In this document: one piece after another, positions 12,168 through 23,004 of the stretch | How positions within the stretch are numbered: the stretch's first letter is position 1 | How the letters are laid out: each line of letters opens with the position of its first letter | Assembly (NCBI GenBank): GCA_037576215.1 | Contig: JBANDB010000006.1 | Coordinates: 1,984,001-2,048,000 of the forward strand | Direction of reading: 5' to 3' | Source of the DNA: Armillaria gallica | Taxonomy: Eukaryota > Basidiomycota > Agaricomycetes > Agaricales > Physalacriaceae | Length of the DNA stretch: 64,000 nucleotides | Notes under the pieces: model-generated | What the model saw: the letters and a program-made list of their open reading frames with translations, nothing else | The model's database searches: none | What the model was told of the DNA's origin: nothing | Program-made: the position numbers and the translations under genes

Positions 12168-13668
12168 CTAAATGGCACGAACTTGTTCGTCCAGACATTT
12201 TAACAAGCCATACCGAGACTCTCCGACCGGCCACGTCTCGTCTTTATGCTTTGTAAAGAAAGGCTGCACACATACCCGCCCGATGGACACAAACAAATCC
12301 TCAAGTATCCAGGACAGTCGGAGACCAGTTAGCTCAATCGCGGGTTCCGAGTTGATCTCGAGTAGCTGGATCTGGAAAGGAGCACCTGGCGATGATTGAT
12401 GAGTGACCAAGAAGTCCACTCCGAAAAGCTCAAAGACGTTCGGCAACGCCTTGAGAAACCATTAACGTGGCGAAGGACACAAGTTCAAGCCACTGACCTG
12501 GAAATGAACAGGGTTCTTGAGTCCAGCTTGGAACGTTTCAGCTAGGACTGAGCTAATTTGCTCAATCAAGTCAGCCACATGTGCCTCAGATAGCTGGATG
12601 TTGGTTCCATCAACGCCAGACTGTATATGACATCCAACAAGTTCGTCGAGCAACCGAACGCCCTCCTCGCCGCGATGGGTCTGAAGTGAGGTATTTGTAA
12701 GGTGGGGCGTTAAGTCAACTGACTCGTTCTCTCCTCGTTCGGGTGGTGCGTAAGGAAGTGCAGAGAACAAGGCCAGGATCTGCTTGTAGACGTAGAGTTG
12801 GAGGGCTCCTGACGCAACACAATATACCCTGAGATGAAACTGTCAAAGGAATGGCCATCACTACACGTCGTCCTCGTCTAAAGGTGGTAGCTGACTTTGT
12901 GGCCTTGCAGGTCCTTCGGTACAGGCGAACTATTTATGGAGACCTCTGCTGGGTCAATCAACAACGGATTGGGGAGATATTCCTTATGTTATTAGTAACG
13001 CAAGATGCGTACATGCAAGTTCTCACCTGTATAACAAAATGGCGAAGTTGAGATGTGATAACTGCCGTGTCATCCTCGTCTTCGTCGTCAGACTGTTCGC
13101 CTTCAAAACTTTCAAAGATCTGCAGCAATGAGCTTTTGCTATTGAAAAGTCTGATTCCATTTCCGCGATCCGCCATACCGCTGGACAAATTTGAGACGTG
13201 GATGTCACGGTAGGAGAAGAAGGTACTCAACGGTTTCAAAATCCACCATCTGCACGGATCGGCGTCGAGAATGACACTAAGATCCCAGAGATCATCGGCC
13301 AAAATCTCGTCTAGCTCATCAGCAAAGGATATTTCGAGCTCAAAGGTCTTTGGTACTGCACGCCCAAGGACGGAGTCTGGATTTTTCGTGAGATGAGAGT
13401 GAATGGTGCGCGACAAGAAGTGTTTTCGCGTCAGGGCCTTGCGGAATGTGTATGCAGAGGACAGGACGTCGCTGTGATGGTCATGAGAATTTGTGAGCTC
13501 GTGGTCGATTTCGTCGTATGTCGCCCATTGCAATACGCCGTTTTTTGTAGAGTTGGGTAAATGTTGCATGATGGCTGGAGGAGGTTCGAGAGACGATAAC
13601 GACTTTTGTACGAGCGACGCGGTCAGAGGAGCACTGGGCCAGGAAACGAAGGCGGTAAAGGTATCCAT
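12168..13668 (-). CDS. Tubulin-tyrosine ligase family protein (Pby1-like)
   Basis: ATP-grasp enzyme family that ligates amino acids to tubulin or other proteins; yeast Pby1 is the closest fungal relative by type. The start is the ATG at 13668 (MDTFTAFVSWPSAPLT); the reading frame continues upstream but would overlap the MMM1 start. Visible motifs are RWWILKPGMADRGNGIRLF (the nucleotide-binding WILKP signature split by an intron), EYLPNPLLI, FHLRVYCVASGALQLYVY, and near the C-terminus VFELFGVDFLVT and IQLLEINSEPA, which supply metal and ATP ligands (D, E, N). The order matches TTL enzymes. An acidic stretch (SDDEDEDD) sits in the middle. Head-to-head with MMM1, 109 bp between starts. Substrate is not predictable. 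Confidence 0.85.
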
Positions 13669-13777
13669 CAAACTGCTGGTTGTTTGCTCGTGCGTCGCGT
13701 TAGCTACAACTGATCGTCCCTTCAGCGTCCCTTTAGGGTCTCTTTCACCTTGTCGACGTCGCCATCTGCCAGCCGGC
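13669..13777. promoter_or_regulatory. 109-bp bidirectional promoter gap, TTL-like / MMM1
   Basis: The space between the opposed start codons at 13668 and 13778 is only 109 bp, so both genes must share promoter DNA here or use promoter elements within each other's 5' exon. No named motif is claimed. Confidence 0.45.
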
Positions 13778-14868
13778 ATGAGCAGCAATTATGTCTTCTC
13801 CCTGCAACCCACTTTCACGCAGGGATTAATATTTGGCCAACTCTCTATCCTGGTTCTCTTCGCACTTATCCTAAAATACCTCTTTCTCGATTCGACAGAA
13901 TACCCATTCGAAACCTCGTCTTATCATCCACGGGCCAATAACGATATCGGGTTCAGAGGCCACAAAATCAGGTCCTACGACGCGAAGGAGCAAGCTCAGA
14001 ACCAACAAGAGGAATCGGCAGAATGGTTTAACATTTTGTTGCAACAAGTTACGCTTTATCTTGCTATCTCACGACCAGTTCCGTGACGCTTGCCTCAGGT
14101 CGTAGAAGTCTACCGCTCTAAAATTAAGAACGACCTTACCGGTGCAGAAGGCGACGAGGTCGCGAGACAGCGTGTCGAAGACTACGCGAATAGAATACGA
14201 CCCGTCGGGTTTTTGGTGAGTAGTATACGAGCTTGGCAGTCATGCATGGCTAACCATCCAGTGTCGTAGGACTATATAAAGGTCCACTCGGTTGATCTTG
14301 GGACTTCAGCACCTCACCTTTACAATGGACGAAGAAAATCGACGAGCACCTCGGCAGTGAGTCTATACAAAATACGTCAGCGCCTTCTCAATGAGATCTA
14401 GGAAACCAAATTCGACGTCAGCTACGAGGATTCAATATCAGTGTCATTATCCACATCGTATCTATTCAACTACCCCATGGCTTCGTTCGCTCGCCTTCCT
14501 GTATTCCTGACGATATCTCTTTCAATTTTCAAATCATCAGTGAGCTTTCTTTCCCGAATCATGTGAAATAACAGCTGAATGTCGGCATGTAGCTAATTAT
14601 CACACCTCCCTCACCCACTTCGCCGGTTCCCGAGTTGTTCATCTCATTTTCTCCGAACTTCACGCTGGACCTTACCACCACATCACTGATGGGTAGCCGG
14701 GCCAAGTTGGCTAATGTCCCAAAACTGCATGAGCTTATACAGCATCAAGTCCGTCGGGTCTTTGCTTCGCGTGCAAAATGGCCCATTCCTTTGCCGGGCC
14801 TGGGACGTGTAGCTGACCCCATTGTCAAAGAAATGAAGAAAGAGATGGCCGAGGTGATGAAACCTTGA
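13778..14868 (+). CDS. MMM1: Maintenance of mitochondrial morphology protein 1 (ERMES subunit Mmm1)
   Basis: ER-anchored subunit of the ER-mitochondria encounter structure, which moves phospholipids through its SMP domain. The N-terminus has a short luminal stretch and one membrane helix, FTQGLIFGQLSILVLFALIL, followed by KYLFLDS. The SMP domain begins WFNILLQQVVEVYR and includes FLDYIKVHSVDLGTSAPHLY, YEDSISVSLSTSYLFNYP, ASFARLPVFLTISLSIFKSS, FSPNFTLDLTTTSLMGSRAK and the C-terminal KWPIPLPGL. Five exons, all in frame with short GT-AG introns. The length (about 290 residues) is close to the shorter basidiomycete forms. Its stop is 136 bp from the convergent hydrolase gene. Confidence 0.92.
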
Positions 14869-15004
14869 CCTTGACCTTGGAGTAAGTCAAGCCTAAAGCC
14901 GGTTTCAAACGTACATAAGGACTTTCTGGGGGGGGGATAATGTCAATTGTAGATGCATTTGTATCCTATTGTATTGTTTAATGACATGAACTCACGCCGT
15001 AGTT

Positions 15005-15716
15005 TCATATGCCCAGAGCATCAAACCAGCGCTCAATGGAACTGAAAGCATCGTGACCGTCAACATCAGATGCGACGATTGTTTCGACACCTGGAGTCCG
15101 GGCGAGCCTGTTATTGGCCCGAAGACGTTCCATCTCGGCTGGTTCAGAGACGATCGCAATCGGAAAATGAGGCTCAAAGTTGAATTCATCTAGCGGGGTA
15201 GGTAACAGGGCTTGTGGAACCTCGGCATTAGATGCAGGAGGCGACAAGAGGACGATACCGGATGCAGGATTGGAAGAGATGTATGTCTGGACAATAAGTG
15301 ATGCCGCATGGCGAGCAAAGAAGACAGGCGGAAAAGGTATCATCGACAGTCGCATGGTGCCTTGCAGCTCTTGGACAGGATGAAAGGGTGCGAACAAGGA
15401 ACTTGACAGTTACTCACCGGCCTCGAAATGATTCATCAGATCTGCTGAATTCTGAGGGGAAGAGGGCTCGGGCGGGGATATATCAACTTCGATACACGTG
15501 AAGCCCTTGTCGAGAAAGAATGAAGCGTGAACAGGCATGCTAGATCAGGTCAGCCCTTGATAAATACTACGAGTCATGAGAATATTACCGCAGTGCTCGG
15601 GGGTCCCATTTTGATGCAGAAACAAAGACGAGGGGAGTCGGAGCAATTCGCGAGGAATGCGAAGGAGGTTCTCTGATCCTGCACGTTGAGAGCGACCGAC
15701 GAACAAACTTGAACAT
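15005..15716 (-). CDS. Small alpha/beta-hydrolase-like protein, probably mitochondrial
   Basis: Three exons. The ATG at 15716 opens MFKFVRRSLSTCRIREPPSH, a basic, Ser-rich leader suggesting mitochondrial import. Then follow APTPLVFVSASKWD, MPVHASFFLDKGFTCIEVDI, RLSMIPFPPVFFARHAASLI, ASGIVLLSPPASN and HFPIAIVSEPAEMERLR, ending HDAFSSIERWFDALGI at 15005. The spacing of hydrophobic strands and the late HD(A) histidine recall a compact alpha/beta hydrolase, but a clear GxSxG nucleophile elbow is not seen (FARHAAS stands in its place). Catalytic activity is therefore uncertain. The start is only 35 bp from the divergent RPB8 start. Confidence 0.65.
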
Positions 15717-15751
15717 GACCGTGACGTAACAAGTCACATCCTTCGACCATC

Positions 15752-16373
15752 ATGGCGTCTGTAGCCTCTAATGTCGTCTTCGACGATATATTCACCATAA
15801 GTTCCATTGACAAAGAGGGCAGAAAAGTTCGACAGAGGTCAGATACTGCAGCTTTCCCGCCCTGCACTCATTCACGCCTATTATCCACAGTGTCGCGTCT
15901 TCAGGCTCACTCCAAGAACTACGATATGGACATGACTCTCGATTACAACATCGAGCTCTTTCCCCTCGAGACGGGCCAGCATTTTGCTCTTGCCCTCGCT
16001 TCGTCACTTGCCCGCGGAGGACAAAGAACCAACACGACCGATGGTGCCGCAGAAGAAGAAGAGCATGTTTGGAGACCGGATGGCAAAGGCCAGAGGGATT
16101 GGAGGAAGACTACGACTACGTGATGTATGGCAAGGTCTGTTCTATCTATTCATTACGCGTCCTCCATCTCATTCTATCCAGGTGTATAAATTCGATGGCG
16201 GAACTGCTGAAATTGTGTACGCGCTCATTTACTTCATCGTCCATCTGACTTAGTCATTTTTCAGAACGGCCTACGCGTCATTCGGGGGCCTTCTCATGTC
16301 ATTAACCGGCTCGTTTCGACATATGACGAGCATTGTTCTCGGAGATCCCATCTATCTCTTAATGCGACTGTAG
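15752..16373 (+). CDS. RPB8: RNA polymerases I/II/III shared subunit Rpb8 (RPABC3)
   Basis: Common subunit of all three nuclear RNA polymerases (OB-like fold). The ATG at 15752 gives MASVASNVVFDDIFTISSID. After an intron comes VSRLQAHSKNYDMDMTLDYN then IELFPLETGQHFALALASSL, an acidic loop, WRPDGKG, DYDYVMYGK, YKFDGGTAEIVTAYASFGGL and LTGSFRHMTS with VLGDPIYLLMRL at the end (stop 16373). These match Rpb8 in order and length (about 150 residues). Two single-base problems break the frame. At 15823-15826, AAAA should be one shorter for RKFDRVSRL. At 16095-16097, GGG should be GGGG for QRGLEEDYDY. Because the subunit is essential and otherwise perfect, sequence errors are the likely cause. Confidence 0.9.
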
Positions 16374-16484
16374 TGATGCATGTAAAAAGTAGACATGAAG
16401 CTAACGGCATCAGCTAATTTACAATGAAACAAAAAAATGATATATTACAGTGTAAACTGACATATCGAGCATAAACCTCTCAAT

Positions 16485-18025
16485 TCACGCTGCCTTTAGG
16501 CAACGCAACTTATCGATGACATCTGCCATGTCTGCCTCCCGCGTGGTGTATCCCCCATCAAATCCCCAAAATCTACGGCCGGTTACCTGTACATCGACTT
16601 GTACATGATCGTGGGTAGGGCGCTCCTCTATCGGAGAAGCTATCGTGGGTACGGAGGAGGAGGACATGTCCTGGTAGGCAACACCGAAAAAGCGAGATAA
16701 TTTAGCAGCACGGCGCCTGCGCTCCCGGAACGTTGATGTAAATGTGGAATCGTCAGCATCGGATGAGTCGGTGGGATTATTATTGTCGAAGCGGTCCAGG
16801 GGATGAGGCAGCATTCGCTCATCCTCGGGACTTGAAGAAGGACTGTACATCAGCGCAGGTGTGGGAGGCACGATGCTGTGTGTAGAAACGTTGGAAGAGA
16901 AGGACTGTCGTCTGGATGAAGGCCGGGCATCATCTATAAGTATTAATTCTGAAGGCGGGTCCTCTCCGAAGACCTGTCGTTCACAATGTCAGTAAGCACA
17001 TGCAAGCTATGAAAATGCCTTGACTTACCTGCGCCATCTTTCTGGCACGCTTGACATTCAGTAGCCTCTGCTGCGGTGATATCTCACCCCCTCCCCAAAA
17101 TTGCGGTCATACCGCTGGCGAAAATCAAGTGATTCTTCAGAAGTACCTGCGCGCCCTTGCTTATTGGTAAACAAGGAGCGGGACCTCGCGAGTTTGGCTT
17201 TGGAACCGTCTGCTTGACGATCCGAACCCGCGGTAAAATCGAAGCTGCGCATTCTAGTAGCTTTACGCCGGCCTGCTTCTCTGGTGCGTCCTAGCCGAGG
17301 GATGGGGGGTACTGGGGGCTGCTGATCAGTTGTTATGTGCTTCGACCGCTCAATGGTTGCGGCCGCAGAGGCCAGGGAGGATACGGAATCGTTAGGCATT
17401 GAATGGTGCGTGTCCGTGCGAAGGGACACCGAAGATGGGCTGCCCGGCGGTATATCCTGCTGCGGTACAAGCATCCATCCCGACGCGGTCTCGTTGATCT
17501 GGGGGAGGGGCGGAACCTCTGCTTGCCTCAAATCAGGCTGAGAGGTGTATCTCTTGCTTGATGTTGGACTATCCAGTGAGGCAGAAGCAGAAGATGGAGA
17601 ACGCTTATGCCGAAACAGCTTCGAGGGACCGACCGACTGGTCTAACGATGGCATTTCGCCAAAAACTCTGCTCAGCCTCCTCGCTGTTTTGAGAGCGTCG
17701 CTTTGCCATCCAGTTCATCTGGGGTCCGTGGGACTGGCCCGTGGGATTGGGAACCATTGGCATTCATACAAACGGGAGAAGAAAGAAAGTCTGAGCGGGG
17801 CACGGCAGGGTGGACTGGTGAAAGAATGAGTCAGAGGTATGACACGGATGACAGCAGGAAAGACGAGTAAAAGGGAGCGGTCGGCGGATGAGGCCGCGGT
17901 AGACCGCCAGTGTTACTCCTTATGCTTCGATGGGATTTACGCGCTGCAAGCTGGTGTACGAAAGAGAGTCGTTTACGACCGGTACCGGGACCATTACCAC
18001 CACTCTGGGTGCTTAATGTGTTCAT
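16485..18025 (-). CDS. Disordered hypothetical protein (Ser/Arg-rich)
   Basis: I do not recognise a named family. The probable start at 18025 gives MNTLSTQSGGNGPGTGRKRL and SFVHQLAARKSHRSIR. Further down are RRLSRVFGEMPSLDQ, SSKRYTSQPDLRQAEVPPLP, RKATRMRSFDFTAG, ISPQQRLLNVKRARKMAQVF, ILIDDARPSSRR and FRERRRRAAKLSRFFGVAYQ. The protein ends FWGFDGGYTTREADMADVID, KLRCLKAA. The two ARRLSRVFG / AAKLSRFFG segments look like a repeated short helix in an otherwise disordered chain. Frame shifts are needed near 17087-17100 (NFWGGGEIS) and 17696-17702, and an in-frame TGA at 17831-17833 must lie in an intron or be an error. The N-terminal third of the model is therefore less certain than the rest. Confidence 0.55.
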
Positions 18026-18450
18026 TCAGATGGTTGCCAATTGAATGGGGAGTTTGAAATGCCTGTTCCTTGAATGGTTGCCAGGTGCCAGAACGCTCCA
18101 GAGAAAAAGGGTTCGTCATTGTAAGTGGAGCTCCATTAATTGTCGAGACAGTCCAAATCCCAGAGCCAAGAGGTGCAAGGAGCGACGATTGTCGAGCATA
18201 GTGATATCCTAGAAATCCTGTAGGCGGAAACACAGTCCCATAGACCCCATCAGCAAAATTTTCGTGCCGTGTACAACACTGTATAAGCAAACTGGCGCAA
18301 CTTCCAGATATAGACGCTTTTTGTCACACTCATATATCGGACAGCTGCGCTTCCGGCGGACTGCGTTTCAGAAATTGAATGGTAACTATGTCTACTTATG
18401 AGTAATTCACACTATCTTACAATACTAGAGTAGCGTATGTGTAATAAACA
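18026..18450. other. Intergenic, nothing recognised
   Basis: Upstream of the disordered hypothetical gene and downstream of the Sec7 gene stop. A 98-codon open stretch on the minus strand here has no family features and is treated as chance. Confidence 0.4.
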
Positions 18451-21400
18451 CTATAAATCCATTGCAATAAATTCAATCCCTATGGGGAACGCCCTATCGT
18501 ATCTCAAGACAATGGTCGAAGGAAGACGGACCAAAGACACACGCTGAGCACACTTGGTTTTATTCCACTCCTCTGCTTCCTCCACGGCGGTGTAGTACTT
18601 TTCGTGTGTATGTATTTCGTCACTAACACGAGGCGACGGTCCATCATTTCTCGATACTGAAGAGGTCGAGGTATTGACTTCGGGGAAAGGGTATGAGAGC
18701 GATTCTGAGGCTGATGCCTTCGGGGAATCGCACACCTGAGAGGAGCTCAGAAAATTGGATGAGGTTAGTTCATCAGACGACGGCCATTCTGGACCGAAAT
18801 CCAATGCAGAATGGAAAGATTCGCATGTCGATTCAGGTCGATGAGTCGATGAGGCGCGTCTGGATATCGACTCTGGAGGTGTTGCCTGATCTTCCGAGTC
18901 ATGGAATGACACAGTCATCGTGGGAATCACAGCTTCGCGTGCTTGTTGGCTTTGGAGCATCTCTGCAGCAGCCTTCAACGCAATCTGCTTGGTTCGGTTC
19001 CATTCGCGACCCTCTGCTGCAAGATCCCGAGAGAGAACTGCACGGTGGCAGGCTAACTTGGTGGATTCCAGGCGTTCCTGCATAATGCGTTTGGAAACGC
19101 CTTGGACAGCGAGAAGAAGGCGATAACGGGTATGTCGCTGGAATGGGGTGAGGGTGGCAATGTTGCGAATGAAACGAAAGTCAGAATCCAGCTGTGACTG
19201 GGAAGCGGATATCCTAGCGTCCAAATCACGTATCTTGGACAAAATGACGTTGGAACGTGAAGGAAGACCCGAGATATCACTTTGTGCAGAGTCCGATGGA
19301 GTAGTCGAAGTCTGATTCAAGTCCAGCTCGTCGGCACGTACCAAATTATAACCCCATCGGCCAGCAGAAAGATCAGCCTTCACCTGATCAAAGGTGGCCT
19401 TGAACTGATCAGCTCCTTCGACCTCAGGTGCCACAGGAACGTTCTGCTCTACGGCGTCATGATCGTTCATAAACGTTACTTTCTGCTCTATGGAAGGTCT
19501 CATCGTTGGCAAATCTCGGTCACCGGAAAGAGGACTTGATGACTCGAGAAATCCACTGCCGCCCCACTTCCGTAATACAGGCGTAGCTTGATTTATGTGT
19601 TGCAAGTTGTGTAGATGTGAAGTAGCAGCAGCTACACCGGTCAGCTTCACGTCTGACCTTGACATCCCCATCGGTCTTATACGGACGCCGGCAGATTTGA
19701 ACGAGCTGGCATAATTTATACGGGATATCCACTCGTTGAGATCTTTGTCATCCAAAGCTTGGAGTAAGAATTGGCGACTGTCTTGCATAACGAAACGGAA
19801 AACATTGCTATGCTAGTAATGATGTGAGATACAAATCAACGAGAGCAGAGTAAGAGGAGTATCACTTTGGTATATGATTCATCCCAAACGGCAATGCAAT
19901 CCTTGACGGAGATAGACTCATCGGGGTTAAAGACAGTTGCTTGGGGATAGATGACTTGGTTGCCAGATGATGAATCGGAACTAAAGGCTAGGGTGTTTGC
20001 CCAAGTCACATCACGGAAAAAGAGGAGCTGGGAACCCGTCAAGATGACGCTCATTGGTCTCCATTTCCGATGTGTCGATTTTTTTCCGCCTTCAAGTGTA
20101 TCGTCTTTCCTGGATAGCACACCTGCTTTAGATACCCGGAGAGTATACATCTCCTCCGTAAGAGACGGGGAATCTGGTAGGCCACCGAGAGGTCCAATTA
20201 ATGGACTAGGTGGACTACCCATACCGAAAAACGAGGGAGCCAGTCGGTTATTCAGGACGATTTCGACGGCAGTTGCATTTGCAAATACTGACTGCAATTC
20301 GTCGTCATCCCAGCGACCGTTTGTGCCTTCCCAAAAGTACGGATGAGATGAAGGTATGTATCTTTCAATGTCGACACGGAGGGCACCGAGAAGGTTCTAC
20401 AAAAGGAAAATGTGAGCGGGGAGTTGCGTGGTAATATAGACTTTACATTAGATATCAGATAGTAAGGATCAACCTTGTTTCCCTTCCCCAGAAGTCCAGA
20501 CCCTGAACCATTGGAGCCAGTGCCCGAAACAGACGCATTAATTCTGGATCCCTCTGAAACGAACCCTCGTTGCCCGTTGATATCCAAAGGATCTTCTACA
20601 AAGATGAATGGCGCAAACACGATGTTATCGTAAAAGCACTATTATATGTGCTGAGAAATGGTTGAACAAGGTGATCTGATACGACTCACGTCCAAGACTT
20701 CAGAAGATACACCCGGCAGTCTGGTATTTTTAATGTAATCTGCCTTCGTCATTTTGCGTTTGTTCGATTTGTTAAAAGCATCTGTATGAAGCATAATCAA
20801 ACTGAACGCTAAAATGTATGGATGATCTAGATAGCGCATTAAAACCGAATCACGAGGAATGACGGTTACAGCTACCTTCGGAAGTAAACAGATTCGGATG
20901 ACAACTAACATATTGATGCGCAAAGGCCTCCATGACGCGGTCAATTTGTTGGGTCTCTCGCGGAAGGCCGACATCCATTAGTAGCCTCCGGAGTGCAACA
21001 TCCAAAGGGTCGTTTGTAAAATTGAACCTGCTGATGTAGGCACGAAGCGCCTGTACGTGGAAAACATCCGCACTGAGAATATTTAGATCAAGTCCACAAT
21101 GTAAAGTACAGACCGTACCTCGATGCAAGAACCCCTGCTACTTCAGCTTTGCTGACAACCGCACAGAGTCGATCCAGATAGACTTCCGGCGATTCGTCAT
21201 CCACGCGAGGTCTAGGGATGTCGACAGTTTTATGAAGAGAAGGACGGGGGGAGTTATTGTTGCTAATGGCGGGTGACGAGCTCGATGATGATGCAGAGGC
21301 CAAGCGATTAGAAACCAAGGTGAAAGGTGAGGAAGGTTGAGAAGGGCCAGAGAACAATAATGATAATGATAACCGATGAAGTAACGGAGGATTTGTTTGA

Positions 21401-22728
21401 GCACGCGGTCTACGATTCTGATTGTAGGATTCTGGAGGCTCGAGATCAGGCCGCTGCGGTAATGGAGGAGGTGGACGGGTATCGGACAGAGGTGATGACG
21501 TGAAACGAGCGGATTCAGTAAACAACGAACCGACTACGTGGGAAGAATTTAATGGATCTGCAGTTGCCGGGCGACGCGTAGGTCGACGTGCCTTTGGAGG
21601 CACCAGAGATGAGGTTGAGGGTGACTGTTCAGGCAATGCGGGACGGCCTTTTGCAAGGCGCTCGGAATGACTCCTGGATAAACCTCGGGGATGAGAAGTA
21701 TCGGCAGACTGGCGATTTGAAGCAGTTGAATGAGGAGTATCCAAGTTCATGAAGAAAGGTGAACCGGGTTGGACGGATGGTAGAGGCGTATATAGATTAT
21801 TGGAATGGGGTGAAACCTTGGGCGGAGCGGGAGGATCGGATATTGGCGTCTTTTTACGCGTCCAAAATGACGCCCGACGAGACAAAGTCTTCGGAGGAAC
21901 TTCTTCTTCTTCCTTGGCTTTCCCCTTCCCTTTGGAATCTGACATACTAAAGCCGAGGAATGTCGACGCATTCAGAGACAGCCCTCTCGTTCTCCGACGT
22001 TCTCCATTGGACCCATCACGCGTGTCTGAAGCAGCTCTGAGTTTATGAGAGCTTTTCGATTGACGAAGTGCTGGCCGGCTTGCGGGAATCGGTGAAGTCG
22101 CGAACGCAACAGTGTTCACCTCAGAAAATGGAGACGAAGAGGATGACCGAGAAATGACGTGTGGCAAGCCGACGCCCAATGAAGCTTGTGCCAACGCTGC
22201 AGTCGAAGATTGCGGTACGGGTAGAGTTTCGGGACAGGCTCTACCGTCAGGAGAAGGGAACAAGGACGGGAGCATACTCTCCGCCATGATCTCCTCCGCC
22301 GAGTCTCGCCGCGACGAAGAGCTCGAGGGTATATCATCTTCGTCTGTAGGCGTTGGAGGGAGATCCTTTTCTACTCGCAAAGGTCCGCGTTGAGAAGGAA
22401 GCATATCATAAGACTGTGCAGAAACAGTGGGACGGGCCGTTGCAATGGGAGTGACGTGCTTTCTCCACAAAGGAGGGGAGAAAAGATGTGTTGTGGTCTG
22501 GGTGGTAGTGGTGGTGACCACCTCTGTGGTCGTCGTCGTCGTTTCCTCCGAATAAACGACAGAATGAGCCGTTGATTCTTCGTATGGAGGCGGCGGCTGG
22601 TGCTGGCGTTGGACAGAAGGAGGCACGTCTGCGACTGGTCGGTTCTTAGTAAAGGGTATTCGTGGAACCATGAAGTAAGTCGAAGGTGCCCGAGAGATAT
22701 TGAGTCGGGTGTGTACGAAAAAAGACAT
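18451..22728 (-). CDS. Sec7-PH guanine nucleotide exchange factor for ARF
   Basis: Activates ARF-family GTPases on membranes; the Sec7 plus PH plan is that of yeast Yel1 / fission yeast Syt22. Residues 1 to about 510 are disordered and Ser/Pro-rich, with PPPPYEES and a Thr-rich run. The Sec7 domain starts VYLDRLCAVVSKAEVAGVLA, then RAYISRFNFTNDPLDVALRR, VGLPRETQQIDRVMEAFAHQ (E of PRET aligns with the catalytic glutamic finger) and HPYILAFSLIMLHTDAFNKS plus NKRKMTKADYIKNTR, a near-perfect Sec7 signature. A PH domain follows (LRVSKAGVLSRKDD, KWRPMSVILTGSQLLFFRD, FRFVMQDSRQFLLQALDD, KDLNEWISRINYASSFKS). The C-terminal 350 residues contain a coiled coil (LSKIRDLDARISASQSQLDS). All introns close in frame, so this gene is clean in the assembly. 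Confidence 0.9.
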
Positions 22729-23004
22729 TCGCAGTAAACAAGTACCGCTCAGTAAAGACCGCTGCCCAAATGCAGCTAAATCCTCTGCGGTCTGGATATC
22801 GGCGTTTCGCTGCGTTATGGTGGGAGAAAGGGTTCAGTAAGCGAAACGCATACCAAAATCAGGAAATTGGAAATTGCAGTGGTGTGCCTTGGCGTATTCC
22901 GTCACGTTACACGCATCACGTATATCATCAGAAGTTGGTAAAATCTACGAAGATAGAGCAAAGATAAAGTACAGAATACCGGGAAAAATCGCTGCAACAA
23001 TGTA

